Part shown: piece by piece, positions 28,631 through 54,976 of the stretch
Numbering within the stretch: the first letter of the stretch is position 1
How the letters are laid out: the number at the start of each line of letters is the position of its first letter
NCBI GenBank assembly: GCA_963693365.1
Contig: CAVNZM010000005.1
Location: 5,952,001 to 6,016,000, forward strand
DNA length: 64,000 nucleotides
Reading direction: 5' to 3'
Source: Amoebidium appalachense
Lineage: Eukaryota; Ichthyosporea
Position numbers and translations under genes: made by a program
Notes under the pieces: model-generated
Databases searched by the model: none
Told to the model about the DNA's origin: nothing
What the model saw: the letters and a program-made list of their open reading frames with translations, nothing else

Positions 28631-31410
28631 ATGTGTCTGCATATGTATGCGACTGTGCCTGCACGTATTTGCTTGTGTGTGTAATTTAGGGTTTTATTGT
28701 GGTGCTGCTCTGATAGCCTGCAATGGCTATTTGTGTCTGCAACGGGGCTCGGACATCACCTTTACTAATAGTGGCATGCCATAACGTCCAATTGCACATG
28801 AACTTAGCAAAACAACAACATGTGCACACACCCGACATAACAACATTGTGCACGCACGTTAACATAACTTTATAAATTGCCCGTATCTTTTGAGTATTGT
28901 CTGTGGGTGTCCGTGACATGTATGTTAAGTAATTTTGCCCTACCTCCGAATACAACTGGTCCCAGAGGGGTGACGGTTCACGTGGTTGGACGCTTTGCCA
29001 CGTGCCACTGTGCCACACGTGATATCTGCGCAAATAGGTTTCCTCCATGGCAAGTGTATGCTATCGTAGTTTTGTGTGTGAAAAAGTGCAGGAAAAGGTG
29101 CACATGTGGTAGTTCTTTTTGGTCTCTACAGAAATGTGTAAATTTGTTAAAGGCAGAACTGGGAGTGCTCGAGGGAATGCTAATCTTGGGTTTGTTGGAC
29201 CTATCCCAGGCGTGATGATAATTATAATTACAATTAATTAGCGTTTTGGGGTTGGAAAGTTGAAACCCGGTACTTGCTATTCTCCATTGAAATGATGTGC
29301 ACAAATGTGTAATGTGAACAGGCCCTCCAAAAACATGCGAAAGAGAACTGATAGATAAATCTCAAGTCTCGAGTCCCAGTGGGTCTGTGAGTGACAATTA
29401 AACTCAGTACCGTGTTTGCTTTCTTAAGCTTCCTTTCACTTCTCAGGGAACCTGGATGCAAAGATGTTTCAGCTTTTCACAGTTGAAAACTTGATAAAAA
29501 TGACCGTTTTAGACAAAGTGGCATGAGATTTATGTGAGGGGGTGAAGTGACGTTTGGCGGTCTTTCCTCTTTGACGGTTGCGTTTTGGAAATGGCGGGCT
29601 GAATACGTCATGCCGGCAACTGCGAGGCTCACTGTGCCGGCACGGTAACATAGCTACGTGACACTGTACGAATCAAAAGGTTGTTGCTAATGATAAAGGC
29701 ACTGGGCGTTGATAGTGTTATGCATCGCTATCGGTGGCACTTGGGTACTAAAGATGCCGCACATGAAGACAAAGTATAAGCTGAGTTTCCTACATGCGTG
29801 TTTGGGTAATTCAACGTATATTGTAACTAAATAATTTCAGCTTTTATCCCTGCCTAATATATACTATCCTAAGTATCCTTATGATGCGTTCCGAGCCAAT
29901 CAAGGTATGTACGGCCACTGAACTGCCAAATGCTTTGGTTGGCTAGCCGCGCGTGACGCATGTGTACGTATGTGCGTACATCCCATGCTAGTGATTCACA
30001 TGGGTCTTTTCTGAGTGTTTGAGCCTGGTTTTACTTATGCACCATAAAAGCATCAAAATATTGATATTAATATGCATTATAAACATTCTTTCATGATCTT
30101 GGAGCCGAGTTGTGGTGCTGGCAGTTCTGAACTTCATGGGGAATGCATTGGCAACCGCGCACAAATATTTGCCGGCACATCATGCGGCAGCCGGCGAATT
30201 CATTAGACATAAATGGCTATTGCTTTCGTGAGCCAATCAGTGTATTCTTGTTTGAGCCACTGTCACCGCTACATAAGGGAGGCTCATCATCGTGTCACTG
30301 CGTAATACCGTATACAAAATATAATATTGTTTCGTTTCATAACTATACTAATCTATATTAAATATTATCATTGAAGAATGCTGTTCAGCCTACTTATCTC
30401 GAATTCATATTTTTATGGATGAAACAACTCTATCAAAAAGGTTCCACTGTAGCCAGGCTACGAATTTACACTGCTCTGATCCCTGTGCCGGCCGGCAGAG
30501 TTCCGCCAATCAGCTCGCGGTGCGTGAAAATCGTTTGCGTTCACTCACGCTTTTTTCCCACCGGGGACCAACCGTTCTTCTTCCCGCCCATATGGTTTGT
30601 GTCTTCGTTGGCGGGCAAGGGCTTGCGGTTGAGAGGCCAACAGTCTTTTTGTTCTTCCCGCCGAAACCTGCAACTCGGGCTAATTTTAGGAATAATGCTA
30701 GTGATGCTGCAATGCGCAAATATCCGGGCTCCGTCAACCACCGACGCCCGGGAGAATCTCATCAACAGAAGGGAAAAGCCTTAGGAAACGCGTCTACATC
30801 ATGTTTTCATGTATATACTGTGTGCGTATGATTTAGCTACAGCCAAGTCAGCTGTATCATACGAGTGTGCCGGCCGGCCGGTGGGGCCACAGCTACAGCA
30901 ACCGCCCAGCCGACCAACACAGTGGGCCGTTTCACGAACACGAGCCTTGGGTGCGCCCGGGGTCTCAAACCATCCGGCCGGCAACATGTGCAGGTCACGC
31001 AGATACCTCGAGCCAGCTTGAGTGCACATCGAGCACCCAGGCTCATGGGAAAGCCGGTGTGCTCGCCGGAGAGTGATGACTAACCGTTATTATAGCCTGT
31101 ATTGGTATTCAGAAAAGTAAAAAATGTAACCGCACTGTGACCAAATGATGCTATTATTGTAGTATTATATTAGCTGGGTGACGCCCCTCAGCTTGCAGCA
31201 TGTCACTGAGGTGTAGCAAATAGCGGCATTTGAGGGATGTACATAGGACCCACGGTAATATAATGCAAACGTTCATTAAAAAAGTCACTAAAAATAGAAA
31301 CCTAAAAATAAACTGTAACTAATCAAAAATAAAAGAGTTTGTACACTTGTACATTGACTCATCGATCAACGGCTACTTCCACGGCTCCGACTCGGGCCGG
31401 AAACATGTGT
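28321..31410. other. GT satellites then unique intergenic sequence, no supported gene
   Basis: GT arrays at about 28383-28415 and 28500-28640 are followed by about 2.7 kb of largely unique sequence. Overlapping ORFs of 60-138 codons occur on both strands around 30143-31083, with GGCCGGC-rich words, but none has splice context or a recognisable domain. The interval should include the NBR1-like promoter. I see no RNA gene. Confidence 0.4.
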
Positions 31411-31419
31411 CACTCTGAC

Positions 31420-31423
31420 ATAT

Positions 31424-31517
<94 letters not shown>

Positions 31518-31785
31518 GAGAGAGAGAAGAGAGAAAGAGAGGGAGGGAGGGAGGGATGGAGGCCTGGGGAGGGACGGAGGTAGGGGGAGTGAGGGGGGGG
31601 GAGGGAAGGAGGAAGGGAGCGAAGAGGGGAGGAGGAAGGGAGTTTGTGGGGGGGGGGGGGGGGGAGGAATCAAGAGGGAGAGAGGGAGGGAGGGAGGGAG
31701 GGAGGGAGGGAGGGAGGGAGGGAGGGAGGGCGTGAGGGAGGGAGGGAGGGAGGGAGAGAGAGAGGGAGGGGAGGGGGGGGGGGGG

Positions 31786-31875
<90 letters not shown>

Positions 31876-31974
31876 AGCGAGAGGGGTGGGCGAGCGGGGG
31901 AGAGCCTCGTGACTCTCACTCGGAAGAGAGACAGAGAGAGGGGGGACGGGGGGGAGGGAGGGAGGGAGAGAGCT

Positions 31975-32010
<36 letters not shown>

Positions 32011-32049
32011 GACGGGCAGAGAATCGGAGACGGGGGGAGAGGGGGGGGG

Positions 32050-32082
<33 letters not shown>

Positions 32083-32180
32083 GGAGAGCCTCGAAAGAGA
32101 TGGATTGAGAGACAGAGGGGCAGGGAGACAGAGAGAGAAAGGAAAGGGGGCTTAAGGGATGGAGGGTGTGAGAAAGAGAG
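31420..32180. repeat. purine-rich satellite block: (GA)n, (GGGA)n, poly-G
   Basis: GA arrays (about 31429-31495, 31799-31873, 32050-32080), a GGGA array (about 31680-31755) and a poly-G run near 31980-32009. The long Ser/Leu/Pro ORFs on the minus strand are artefacts. Confidence 0.95.
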
Positions 32181-32312
32181 GCCGGGAAAGCGAGCGTGTG
32201 TGCGTGTGTCACTGAATCCGGAGTGAGTGACAGTGTGTGTGTCACGGTGTGTGTGTGTGTGGGAATGTGCGCGCGCGCACGCGCGCATGCGTGTGTGTAT
32301 GTGTGTGTGTGT

Positions 32313-32387
<75 letters not shown>

Positions 32388-32510
32388 ACTGAATTGATGT
32401 ACATGTGTGTATGTGTGTGTCTGTGTCAGATCTGTGCATGTGAATGTCGGTGTGTGTGTGTGGATTCGAGAGGGAGGGGGGAGGATGAGAAAGAGGGGGG
32501 AGGGGGGGGG

Positions 32511-32556
<46 letters not shown>

Positions 32557-32651
32557 GGGGAGCAGTTCCTAGTATGTCACTTAATAATGATATCAGGATA
32601 ATAAAGTTTGGGCTGGCTGATATCTCCTCCTTTCCCACCTCCACCGGCCGA

Positions 32652-32652
<1 letters not shown>

Positions 32653-32708
<56 letters not shown>
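32653..32708. repeat. poly-C tract, 56 nt
   Basis: Pure C run, preceded about 80 nt upstream by a long poly-G stretch (about 32513-32555). The two could pair as a G/C hairpin. Confidence 0.93.
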
Positions 32709-32710
<2 letters not shown>

Positions 32711-33141
32711 AAAAAAACCCCAGAGAATAGATTGGATCTTGTCGTTCTGCTCTTACAAAAGATTTCTGTTAAAAGCAGAATATAAATCTGCTACATGCGC
32801 TAAGAGGAAATTTCAGCGTAAAGTAAAATGACTCTGCTTTGTAACGAATTTATTTTGCTGCTCATTGCTGCCATGATAAATAATTGGTTCTGGGACATTA
32901 CTATTTCTTCCGGAGAAATCATGCTGCTTTATGCAGAGGGCTGACGTTGAATGCCAAGGAAAATCACCTAGACACCTCCGTCGGTGGATGATTCAGCTAA
33001 GTTGAAAGCTAAATTATTTTTTTCCTACCGAAATGAAGCAGCTCCCAGCAAATTTATTCTGCTATTCAGTGTTGAAGCCTCAAGAACAGACAGACACACC
33101 CATGGTATATGCACTCATACACACACACAGCCCCCGGCCCC

Positions 33142-33175
<34 letters not shown>

Positions 33176-33410
33176 CCCCCCGCCGGACACCACTGTAAGA
33201 TGGTAGGCTATACGGGACTATCACACACGAGTGAAGGTGTCCTTATATGATCCGTGCAGTCTGTGCCAAAACGAGGATCTGCCAGAAACGGAGCAGTGCG
33301 TCAGGTCATACATATCCCGCATCCGACTTAAGTATGTGGCATGGCGCTGCCAGTCACACAGTGATCGGGCCGGAGGTGTACAGTCCTGCTACCTTAGGAG
33401 GTAGCTCAGC

Positions 33411-33556
33411 TTATTTTTCAAGGTTGGCAAAACTTTTCTTCCGAAGCAACTGATCACGCGCCAACTCATACCGTTGAAAAATAGAGTATAGGTGATCATA
33501 CGGCGGCTGACGCCACAGTTGCACTTGGCAGTGTACCGTCCGTTCCACATTAATTC
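33411..33556 (-). CDS. possible terminal exon of an unidentified minus-strand gene
   Basis: After GCAGCCAG the minus strand reads 47 residues and TAA: INVERTVHCQVQLWRQPPYD, then a basic, helix-like end (YELARDQLLRKKSFANLEK). The composition looks like a real protein rather than repeat translation. I found no convincing upstream partner exon between here and 36.6 kb and recognise no family. It could be a pseudogene piece or a chance ORF. Confidence 0.33.
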
Positions 33557-33763
33557 CTGGCTGCCACCACGTGTATGCACACGTGCACGCACTTGCACAC
33601 ATGCACGAGATCGCGCAGGCACGCCTGTACACACCTATAAACACGCACAAAGCACAACAATCACAGTGCCGCATAAGAAACACACACAGTAGCGTATAGC
33701 CTTGCACACACACAAAGCACAACCATGCTGCACACGTGCACACACACATGCCGATACATCTCT

Positions 33764-33764
33764 C

Positions 33765-33805
<41 letters not shown>

Positions 33806-33824
33806 TCTCTCTCTCTCTCTCTCT

Positions 33825-33873
<49 letters not shown>

Positions 33874-33966
33874 ACACACACACACAGACCCTCTCTCTCT
33901 CTCTCGACTTTCTCTCTCTCTCTCTCCCTCCTCCTCTCACTCTTATCTCTCTTTCTCTCTCTCCCT
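33764..33966. repeat. poly-C followed by (CT)n arrays
   Basis: C run at about 33769-33802, then interrupted CT arrays with a short CA insert up to about 33966. Confidence 0.93.
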
Positions 33967-34622
33967 CTGTGTGTATGTGTGTATGTGATATGGCATGCAC
34001 CGTGACTAATACACGCTCGAATGACCCCCCTCCCCCCCCCCCGAGTGCCCTACCACATGTTCCTTGCTCGTAAATATCTTGTTATTGAGTACCAGAAATT
34101 TGCCGAATTTAAACTCAGGAATGAATGGATTTCAACGCCACACTTCGAATTTATTTGTGTATTAGCGCTAAATGATTTATTTTCTCCCATTTTGGCCCCG
34201 GGTCCGGATCCGGAACCGAGGGGTCCCTTAAAGGAACCCAGTCTTTCACTAAGCACCGACTGTACCCTAGGCCCGGTACTAGGGTGTTAGTAGTGTGACT
34301 AGCTAAGCCAATAAACCTTTACCAATCCTAACTACTGGTTGCAAAATGACACATCCCCTGAGGGCATTTGAATCTTATGTCTGCTTTGCTAGTGAGTCAA
34401 ACCAGGAGCTCCCCTCCACTAAACCTGTTCGAATAAAATTTAACATGGGCTTTCATTGGTTCAACGTTGCAACTACGTTGCTAAAAGTGGATGATGTGCA
34501 AGGCAGTGTGGCAAACTGCTGCCAGATCTCAATTGTGGTGGTGTTTACGGCGGGCACACATATGCATCCGGATATCTATTGCTGAAATTCGGACACAGAT
34601 CAAATTTCAGTGACTTCAAGTG

Positions 34623-34659
<37 letters not shown>

Positions 34660-34933
34660 CACACACACACACACACAAACACACACATACACCGCGACAC
34701 ATGCACCTACACACACACAAGAAAAAAGGGGAAAGAAAGAAAGAAAGAAAGAAAGGAACTCTGAGAAAGAAAGAAAGAAAAACAAAAGAAGAAGAAGAAG
34801 AAGAAGGAGATAGAGACCCTCAGCCTCAGGCTCAGAGGGCTAAAATAAATCATGTATCTCACCATATGTACATGTTGTACGATCACCAACGGCAACTTCA
34901 ACGACTCAAATTTTATCCTTTTGGACCCCCCCC

Positions 34934-35038
34934 GGAGGGGTCACCCGCAAGTTGCTTATATTTATATATATATAGTATATTCGTATCATGATATTCGTAT
35001 ATATCTGTATATTTACCGGTTGCGGGTGACCCCTCCCG
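34934..35038. repeat. short inverted repeat flanking an AT-rich spacer
   Basis: GGAGGGGTCACCCGCAA near 34934-34950 is matched by its reverse complement TTGCGGGTGACCCCTCC near 35020-35036. The spacer is rich in TATA, with a TATCATGATA-type palindrome. This has the structure of a small foldback or MITE-like element; no coding capacity is evident. Confidence 0.7.
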
Positions 35039-35185
35039 GCCAGACTTATGATCAGCCGCGTCCGAGAAATAATTCAGGTCTTCATGAGAATTATCGCCGA
35101 GCACGTTGAACAGGCACTCAGGCGGTTGCTTTTTAAAATGATGAACCTGGTGGCACTATGTAACTATAGTATGAGCGGCTCTGAA

Positions 35186-35225
<40 letters not shown>

Positions 35226-35288
35226 TGTGTGTGCACGTGTCACCGTGGTGTGCGTGTGGGTGTGTGTGTGTTAAATGGGGGGGTGGGG

Positions 35289-35291
35289 GGT

Positions 35292-35342
<51 letters not shown>
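35289..35342. repeat. poly-G tract, about 50 nt
   Basis: Long G run after a GT array (about 35190-35222) and two GGGGGGT units. Confidence 0.93.
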
Positions 35343-35344
<2 letters not shown>

Positions 35345-35530
35345 CGGATCTTGGAGGGGTTAGAGGGGGGATGGGGAGGGGGTGTATGGACCCAATCTAC
35401 GCTGACCACGTGCACACACACGGAACACTTGCATGAATGCGCGCCGACACACGCTGAAGCCCCAACCACAACAGCAATATAAACTTGCCGCGAGCACTGA
35501 TGATTCGAAGTTCTGCAAATTTAACGAGGA

Positions 35531-35990
35531 TGAAACCATGGAATTTCGGTGACCGGTCTTTGGGCCAAATTCATATGAAAAACAGGGTTACATCGAGAGT
35601 CTCGGAAAAGGTAGCCGAATTATGCGCTAGAGCCAAAATATTTGCATGGTGAATATGTAAATAGTGTTTTTTCCAAACGTTCAGTACAGAAAAATTATAA
35701 CTCAATTGGCTCGGCGTCAGTGACCGACAAACCAACTGCACCAAATCTAGTACGCTTTCATAGTACTAAAACGTACCAGATTTGGTGCAGTTGGTTTTTT
35801 TGTCGCCAACGCTGAATCAATTGAGTTATAATTCTTCTGTACTGAACGTTTGAAGAAAACACTATTTACATAATTACCATGCAAAAATTTTGGCTCTAGC
35901 ACATATCTCGGCTACCTTTTCACTCTCGATGTAACCCTGTTTTCATATGAAGTTGGCCTGGAGACCGATCACCGAATTTCCGTGGTTCCA
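35531..35990. mobile_element. long foldback (MITE-like) element with about 220-bp inverted arms
   Basis: The arm at 35531-35754 is the imperfect reverse complement of 35772-35990, around a loop of about 17 nt (CTTTCATAGTACTAAAA). The outer ends pair as TGAAACCATGGAATTTCGG with CCGAATTTCCGTGGTTCCA. The inner ends pair as CCAACTGCACCAAATC with GATTTGGTGCAGTTGG. There are a few mismatches and small indels. There is no ORF and I saw no clear target-site duplication. Such structures are typical of non-autonomous foldback DNA elements; a recent local inverted duplication is the alternative. Confidence 0.85.
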
Positions 35991-36363
35991 GCTACCTTAA
36001 AAAGCAGAGCAGAAATACTAACTACTGGTCTGCCGATGTGGTTCAACTTGGGCCCTGCACAAAGACACACCACACCGATACATGCATACATAACTACACA
36101 CACACACATACATACAGCACCTATACACACCCACTTCATCCACAACTTGGGCCCGTACACACAGCATTATCAAACATATTCCATTAGAGGAGGCATATAT
36201 AGGCATCTTTAACACCTGAAGGTTATGATTATGCATAACCCGTACACGTTCACACAGTGCCACGAGCTGTGTGATATTCAGCCACTCAGATCATTCGCAA
36301 TATTCCACCATTAGCCACAAGTGGCAACACTAAAATTTTATGCAATAGTCTGGACAGACGTAC

Positions 36364-36405
<42 letters not shown>

Positions 36406-36434
36406 ACACACACACACGGACACCCACACACCCA

Positions 36435-36467
<33 letters not shown>

Positions 36468-36628
36468 AACAACACCGACATACACACACCAACAACGGCT
36501 GGTGAGCTTGCTAAATGTAGTTCGTGCAGTATTGGGCCACACAGGAAGCTATTCTATATTCATGATAAATCGAGCTCCATTACATTTTAACCTTTACAAT
36601 TATATTCCCTAATGGGTTAGAATATACG

Positions 36629-39701
<3,073 letters not shown>

Positions 39702-40582
39702 CTGCGCCCTGTGTGTGTGTTGGGGGGGGGGGGGGGGGGGGGGGGGAGGGGGGGAGGGGGGGGGGGAAGGGGGGGAGAGGGGGGAGGGAGAGAAGGTGTG
39801 CGTGTTTGCGTGGACGGGGGGGGGGGGGGGGGGGGGGGGGGGGTGTGTGTGTGTGTGTGTGTGTGTGTGGACGAGGGGAAGGAAAGGGGAGGTGTGTGTG
39901 TGTCTGTGTCTCTCTCTCTGTGTGTGTGTGTGTGTTTCCACGAGGGGTGGTATGTGAGTGAGTGTGAGTGTGCGCACGGGCGGCAGGGGGGGGGGGAGGG
40001 AGGAGAGGAAGGGGAGGTGTATGTGTGTGGGGGCCGGGGGGAGGGGGGGGGGGGGAGGGGGAGGGGGGAAATGTATATGTGTGTGCGGGGGGAGGGGGGG
40101 GCGGAGGGGAGGGAGGGGGAGGAGTATGTGTGCGTATGAGTGAGCGAGTTGAGTAGAGTGAGTGAGTGAGTGCGCGAGTGTGTATGCAGACGGGAGGGGG
40201 GGGGAGGGTGGCGGTAATAGTGGTGGTGGTGGTGGTGGTGGGGGGGGGGGGGGGGGGGGGGGGTGTATGTGAGCGCGCATGTGATTGTGCATGTGCACTT
40301 GTGTGTTGTGTTGGTGGTGGTGGTGGTGGTGGTGGTGATGGCGGCGGTTGGGGGGTAAGGAACCGGTCAGATTAATGTTTTCTCATCATGGGTGGGTGCA
40401 TACATACGTGTATGGGTGTGGATGTTGTTAATGCACAGAGCAAAGATACACAGCATGCAAAGGCCAGGAACAGTAATAGGATGAAGAGGTAGGAATTAGC
40501 AACATGGGAAAAGGGAACAAGAGAGGGGAGAGAGAATCGGACAAAGAAAGCGAAAGCAGGAAATAAAGTGATGCGTGCTTTA

Positions 40583-40620
<38 letters not shown>

Positions 40621-40628
40621 TGTGTGTG

Positions 40629-40674
<46 letters not shown>

Positions 40675-41192
40675 GAGAGAAACGTGGACATGACAAGTGG
40701 AGGGATGGAAGGCGGAGAAAGAACAGAGAAGCAGAAGTGATATCACATGAGGGGGACGGGGTGGGGAGAGTGGGGGGAGAGGGTTGGCAGGATCATTCTT
40801 TCTTCACTTCAACTTGCATGCACGCCCACACACGTTCCAGAGATCAGACACATTCAAACCCCTCCCCCCCCCCCCTCCTCCCCCCAACACACCTGCGCCG
40901 CCAAAAAAAAAAAAAGAGATATACACCTCCCCCCTCCCCCTTTCTAAAAATAAAAATAAAAATAAAAATACAGCTACCATCCAAGACTCCCGTCTGCACT
41001 CTTCTAACAGTTTTAACCTCCCCCCCCCCCCTACCCTTCCTCTCCGGTTCACACCCACCCCAATCTAATCAAATTTCCCCCCCCCCCCCCCCCCCCCCCC
41101 CCCCCGCGCTCCCCCTCCCCAGCTTCTTTCTTTCATGCTGCTGCCCCCCCCCCCCCCCCCCCCCCCCCTCCCCCTTCGCCCCAACCTCATGT

Positions 41193-41310
41193 CAATTTGC
41201 CCCAGACTCCCAATTGACCCAAGACATTTAATAACCGAGGTCGTTCAAACAGCGGGGATTGAAATCATGGACGAATTTCCGGGAAAAACCCTCAGAACCA
41301 ACCCGTCCTC
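41193..41310 (+). CDS. possible plus-strand exon, unidentified
   Basis: After TTTGCCCCAG the plus strand reads LPIDPRHLITEVVQTAGIEI then MDEFPGKTLR, a balanced composition between C-rich repeats. No strong donor follows and no partner exon joins in phase. It may be chance or a decayed fragment. Confidence 0.25.
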
Positions 41311-41625
41311 TCTACTACCCCCCCACCATATGCTCAAGAACACCCATGAAATTTCATTTCAGAAGATCCCTTCCCCCCTCCCCCCACCCCCTCTCATCTC
41401 CCCTCCCCCCCCCTCCCTCGGCTGTTTCAATTACTGCCCTTGCCTAAAAGCAAGACCAATTTCTTTTACCTGTGTCCGCATCCCCCCCCCCCCCCCCCCC
41501 CCCCTCTCCCCCCCGGCCGGTCGATTCCCTCTTCATACACGACCTGCATCCATTTCCCTCAAAAACAAAAGAAAACAAACAACAATAACGACAAATACAC
41601 GCACACGCACACACGCGCGCGCGCG

Positions 41626-41715
<90 letters not shown>

Positions 41716-42059
41716 ACACACACTTTTCCCACACCACCACCACCAAAAAACAACCCCCCAATCCCCACTCCCCAAAAAAGGGGGGGAAAAGAAACGAAAA
41801 AGGAAAACACCCCATCATTCACCCCTCCTGATTTCAACCCTAGTTGCAAGCGACAATGACTGCCCACGCTCAGTCCTTGAACTAAAAAGGGGAAGGGGGG
41901 GGGGGGAATGTATTGCAAGAAACCGGACTACTTTCCTGCACAACGCACCCCGCAACACAAACAAACACAAACGCAAACACAAACACGCACACGCACCCCC
42001 TCCCCCCTTTTCAATCAAAATATCTCTTGCTTGCCCATCCTAAATATGCCTACAAGCCT

Positions 42060-42099
<40 letters not shown>

Positions 42100-42157
42100 C
42101 CCCCCCACCACCACCCCTCCCCCTCTTCCCCCGCTCCCCTGGGTATCGAAAAAAACA

Positions 42158-42293
42158 GGCGGGTACATCTGCAATGTTCAGATCTGTCCAATCTGTAGCA
42201 GTGCGAAAGCTTCCTGTCACCTGAGCAACCATAAGTGTGTCAGTCTGAAAGGCTACTTACTCCATGGTGGCGGAAGAGAAAGCACTCGACGGT
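42158..42293. CDS. ambiguous coding-like segment readable on both strands
   Basis: Plus: after AAAAAACAG the frame gives GYICNVQICPICSSAKASCH and continues to TAA at about 42292, a Cys/His-rich string. Minus: GCCACCATGG sits next to a strong GTAAGT donor at about 42264, and after TTGCTCAG a frame gives VTGSFRTATDWTDLNIAD. Neither model connects cleanly to other exons, so I do not choose between them. It could be the 5' end of the minus-strand trihelix gene. Confidence 0.25.
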
Positions 42294-42599
42294 AATTTTA
42301 CTGCAAGAACTTCAGGATCTAGTCTCCCAAGCTGTGTTTCGTCGCAGCTCTGTGATGCCTGTGGCGCTGAACCGTTAAATAGGGAAACTTTTTGCTGAAA
42401 TTGTAAGGTAGACTGTTTGCGCGATTGGCTTCGATTTCCTTGTTTTTTGGGAGGGTTTGTGTTCCAAAATACCCAAAATGCAAGTGAACGGGTTGTCACT
42501 CCGCCTGTATAACTACGGTATAATAATTTTGCTGCTACGATAAGGGTTGTACCGGAAGCCACACAAAGCTTTAATATACTGCGGAGAGAAAGTGTACAG

Positions 42600-43286
42600 A
42601 CGTGACCAACTCTCCCATCAGTATGGTGAACATGAATCTAACTAAATGCGAGCGAAGGAGTGCAGAAACGAGCAGGACAATAAGCTCCGAACTCTAACAC
42701 TGCGTTTCCAAATGCTTTTTCTTAACACGGTTATCTTTGAATCAGTTGGAATTGGAAATTCAAGGGTGGGAAAGAAATCCTTTCGCCGTGTTAGGTGTGT
42801 CTGGGCCGGGAAAGGGCGCGAATTAACCGCTACAAAGCGAATCGAGCCAGAAAACTACGAGTCAAACACGACTCTTCCATTTCTATGACTCGAATCGAAA
42901 TTCTGACCCGACCCACTGCCAAGCTAACACTCTATTTATAGAAACTTGAAATATAAACCAGATTTATTTATAGATTTATTTGCTTGCGCAAACAGGCCTA
43001 TCTCATCCGATCACTGAATACATTCCTTCCAGATCCCTCCTGCATCTACGCATGCAAAGTTTTGTGCCCCGTTTTGTGCGACGGAAAGCCATGGAAAAAA
43101 CGAAAAAAAACATGCAGCTCTGAGCTCTCCCACCGCGTGTACCTACATAACCCCTTTCCTCCCATTTCCCCTTTCAGTTTTCTTCGTAGCGCCTAAAAGT
43201 ACGTGCTAGTTTTTTTCGTCTACATCAAGTCATCCCTCTTGCTGGTAAAAGAGGTAAACTTGAAACGACCAGAAACAAACATCATC
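42600..43286. promoter_or_regulatory. presumed promoter and 5' UTR region of CPOX
   Basis: Satellite-free unique sequence immediately upstream of the CPOX ATG, with no convincing ORF. Assigned by position only. Confidence 0.35.
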
Positions 43287-53503
<10,217 letters not shown>

Positions 53504-54976
53504 ATCCCATCTTCCCCCTCCCCCCCTTTTTTTTCCCCCTATCACCGTCTTCCCCTCCCATTCTCATACACACGGACTCACAGGCGCACGTGAACGATGT
53601 ACACACCTCTTACCGAGCACATGCACTCGGCCTCTGTGGCCTTGTTGTGTTAGCGCATGCTGGTAGCTCAGAATTAGGCAAGCACACCACACGCACTCAC
53701 ACGTAACCAGGTATGGTGCGCTACAGAGAATTTTCTGGAATCAAAAGCTTGGTTTTCTCTATTCACACCAACTAATTGGTGTGCGTGTGTGTGGGTGGGT
53801 GGGTGGTGGTGGTGGTGGTGGTGGTGGTGGTGGTGGTGGTGGTGGGGGGGGGGGGGGGGGGGGGGGGGGGAGAGGGGGGGGGGTATTTTTATACTTTTTA
53901 GTGAAATTGTGAATTAGGAGTTGAAGGCGTGTTTTGAGATGGCCTCTTTGGTGTTTTTTTTTTTTTTTTTTTTTTTTTTTTTGAATTTGTCGTTTGTCGT
54001 TTGTCGTTTGTCTTCAGGTGGATACCAGCCGCACGAGAAGACATGTAAAAATTAGCAGTTACGGGACCTGGTCCGTTGAAATAGAGAATTGTTGAGTGAA
54101 GCAAAAGTAAGGCTGTTAGAGAGATACACAGGCAAAAAAGATTTCTCTTATGTGTATGTTGTTTGTCAGCAGTTTTCACCGTCACTGGCGGACAAATAAT
54201 TGTTGATTTAGACACTGTGGCCCTCTTGCCATGTGGATTGTGGCGCGGGTTGAATGCCATTGAAGATCCTTGCAATGAGCCAACCCCCCCCCCCCCCCCC
54301 CCCCTCCCCCCCTCCCGGCCACACACACACACACACACACACACGCCACCACCACCACGTACCGGGATCCCTTTCCTCCTGCCCCCCCCCCCCCCCCCCC
54401 CCCCTCCCTCGCTCCCTCCCTCTCTCCCTTCGATCGGGACTCTCCCTCCCTCCTGGTGAAACCACACTCGCCTTGAAGCTCTCAAAGTTTGTAAGTTAAC
54501 CTTCAAGCTCCCCTCTAGCTTTTTCTTACATTGTCCACCAGTCTAATCATGCATGACCCATCAAACCATTGCCAGGAGGCTTGGGTGAGCTTCTTGGGTG
54601 TGAGCTCTCGAGCTCAACTCTCGCCCTCTCGCTTGTAAGTTTTTTTCTCGTGTCGGGCGCCGACATGCCCTCCGGATCCGACTCCGAGTCGGCCCAACTT
54701 CTCACTCCTGAGTCATGATCACAAGAAGCCAGAAAACAGCCACCGAGCAGCCACAGCCCCGAACTCCTGCCTGTCTATTTCCAAATAGTCAGTAATCCAA
54801 GCACAAGAAAATATTTAGTAATAAATGACTAATTTAATTGCTTCTCGAGAAGGTTGTTGACATTATAATTTCACAAATGAACGCAAATGTCCCGGGGCCG
54901 CCAGCTGGCCAGGCTCGCCACCCAAACCAAAACACAAACTTTCACGTCTTAGTCACTCACGATCCTTCTATCATGA
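53504..54976. other. intergenic: satellites and unique sequence, no supported gene
   Basis: CPOX 3' flank, a GTG array and poly-G (about 53802-53880), poly-T (about 53955-53982), a TTTGTCG heptamer array (about 53985-54013), then C-rich and unique sequence. No exon with splice context was recognised. Confidence 0.45.

Noticed and set aside
30371-31083. Overlapping ORFs of 69-138 codons on both strands
   Set aside because: No splice context, domain or composition bias favours one frame; GGCCGGC-rich sequence keeps several frames open by chance.
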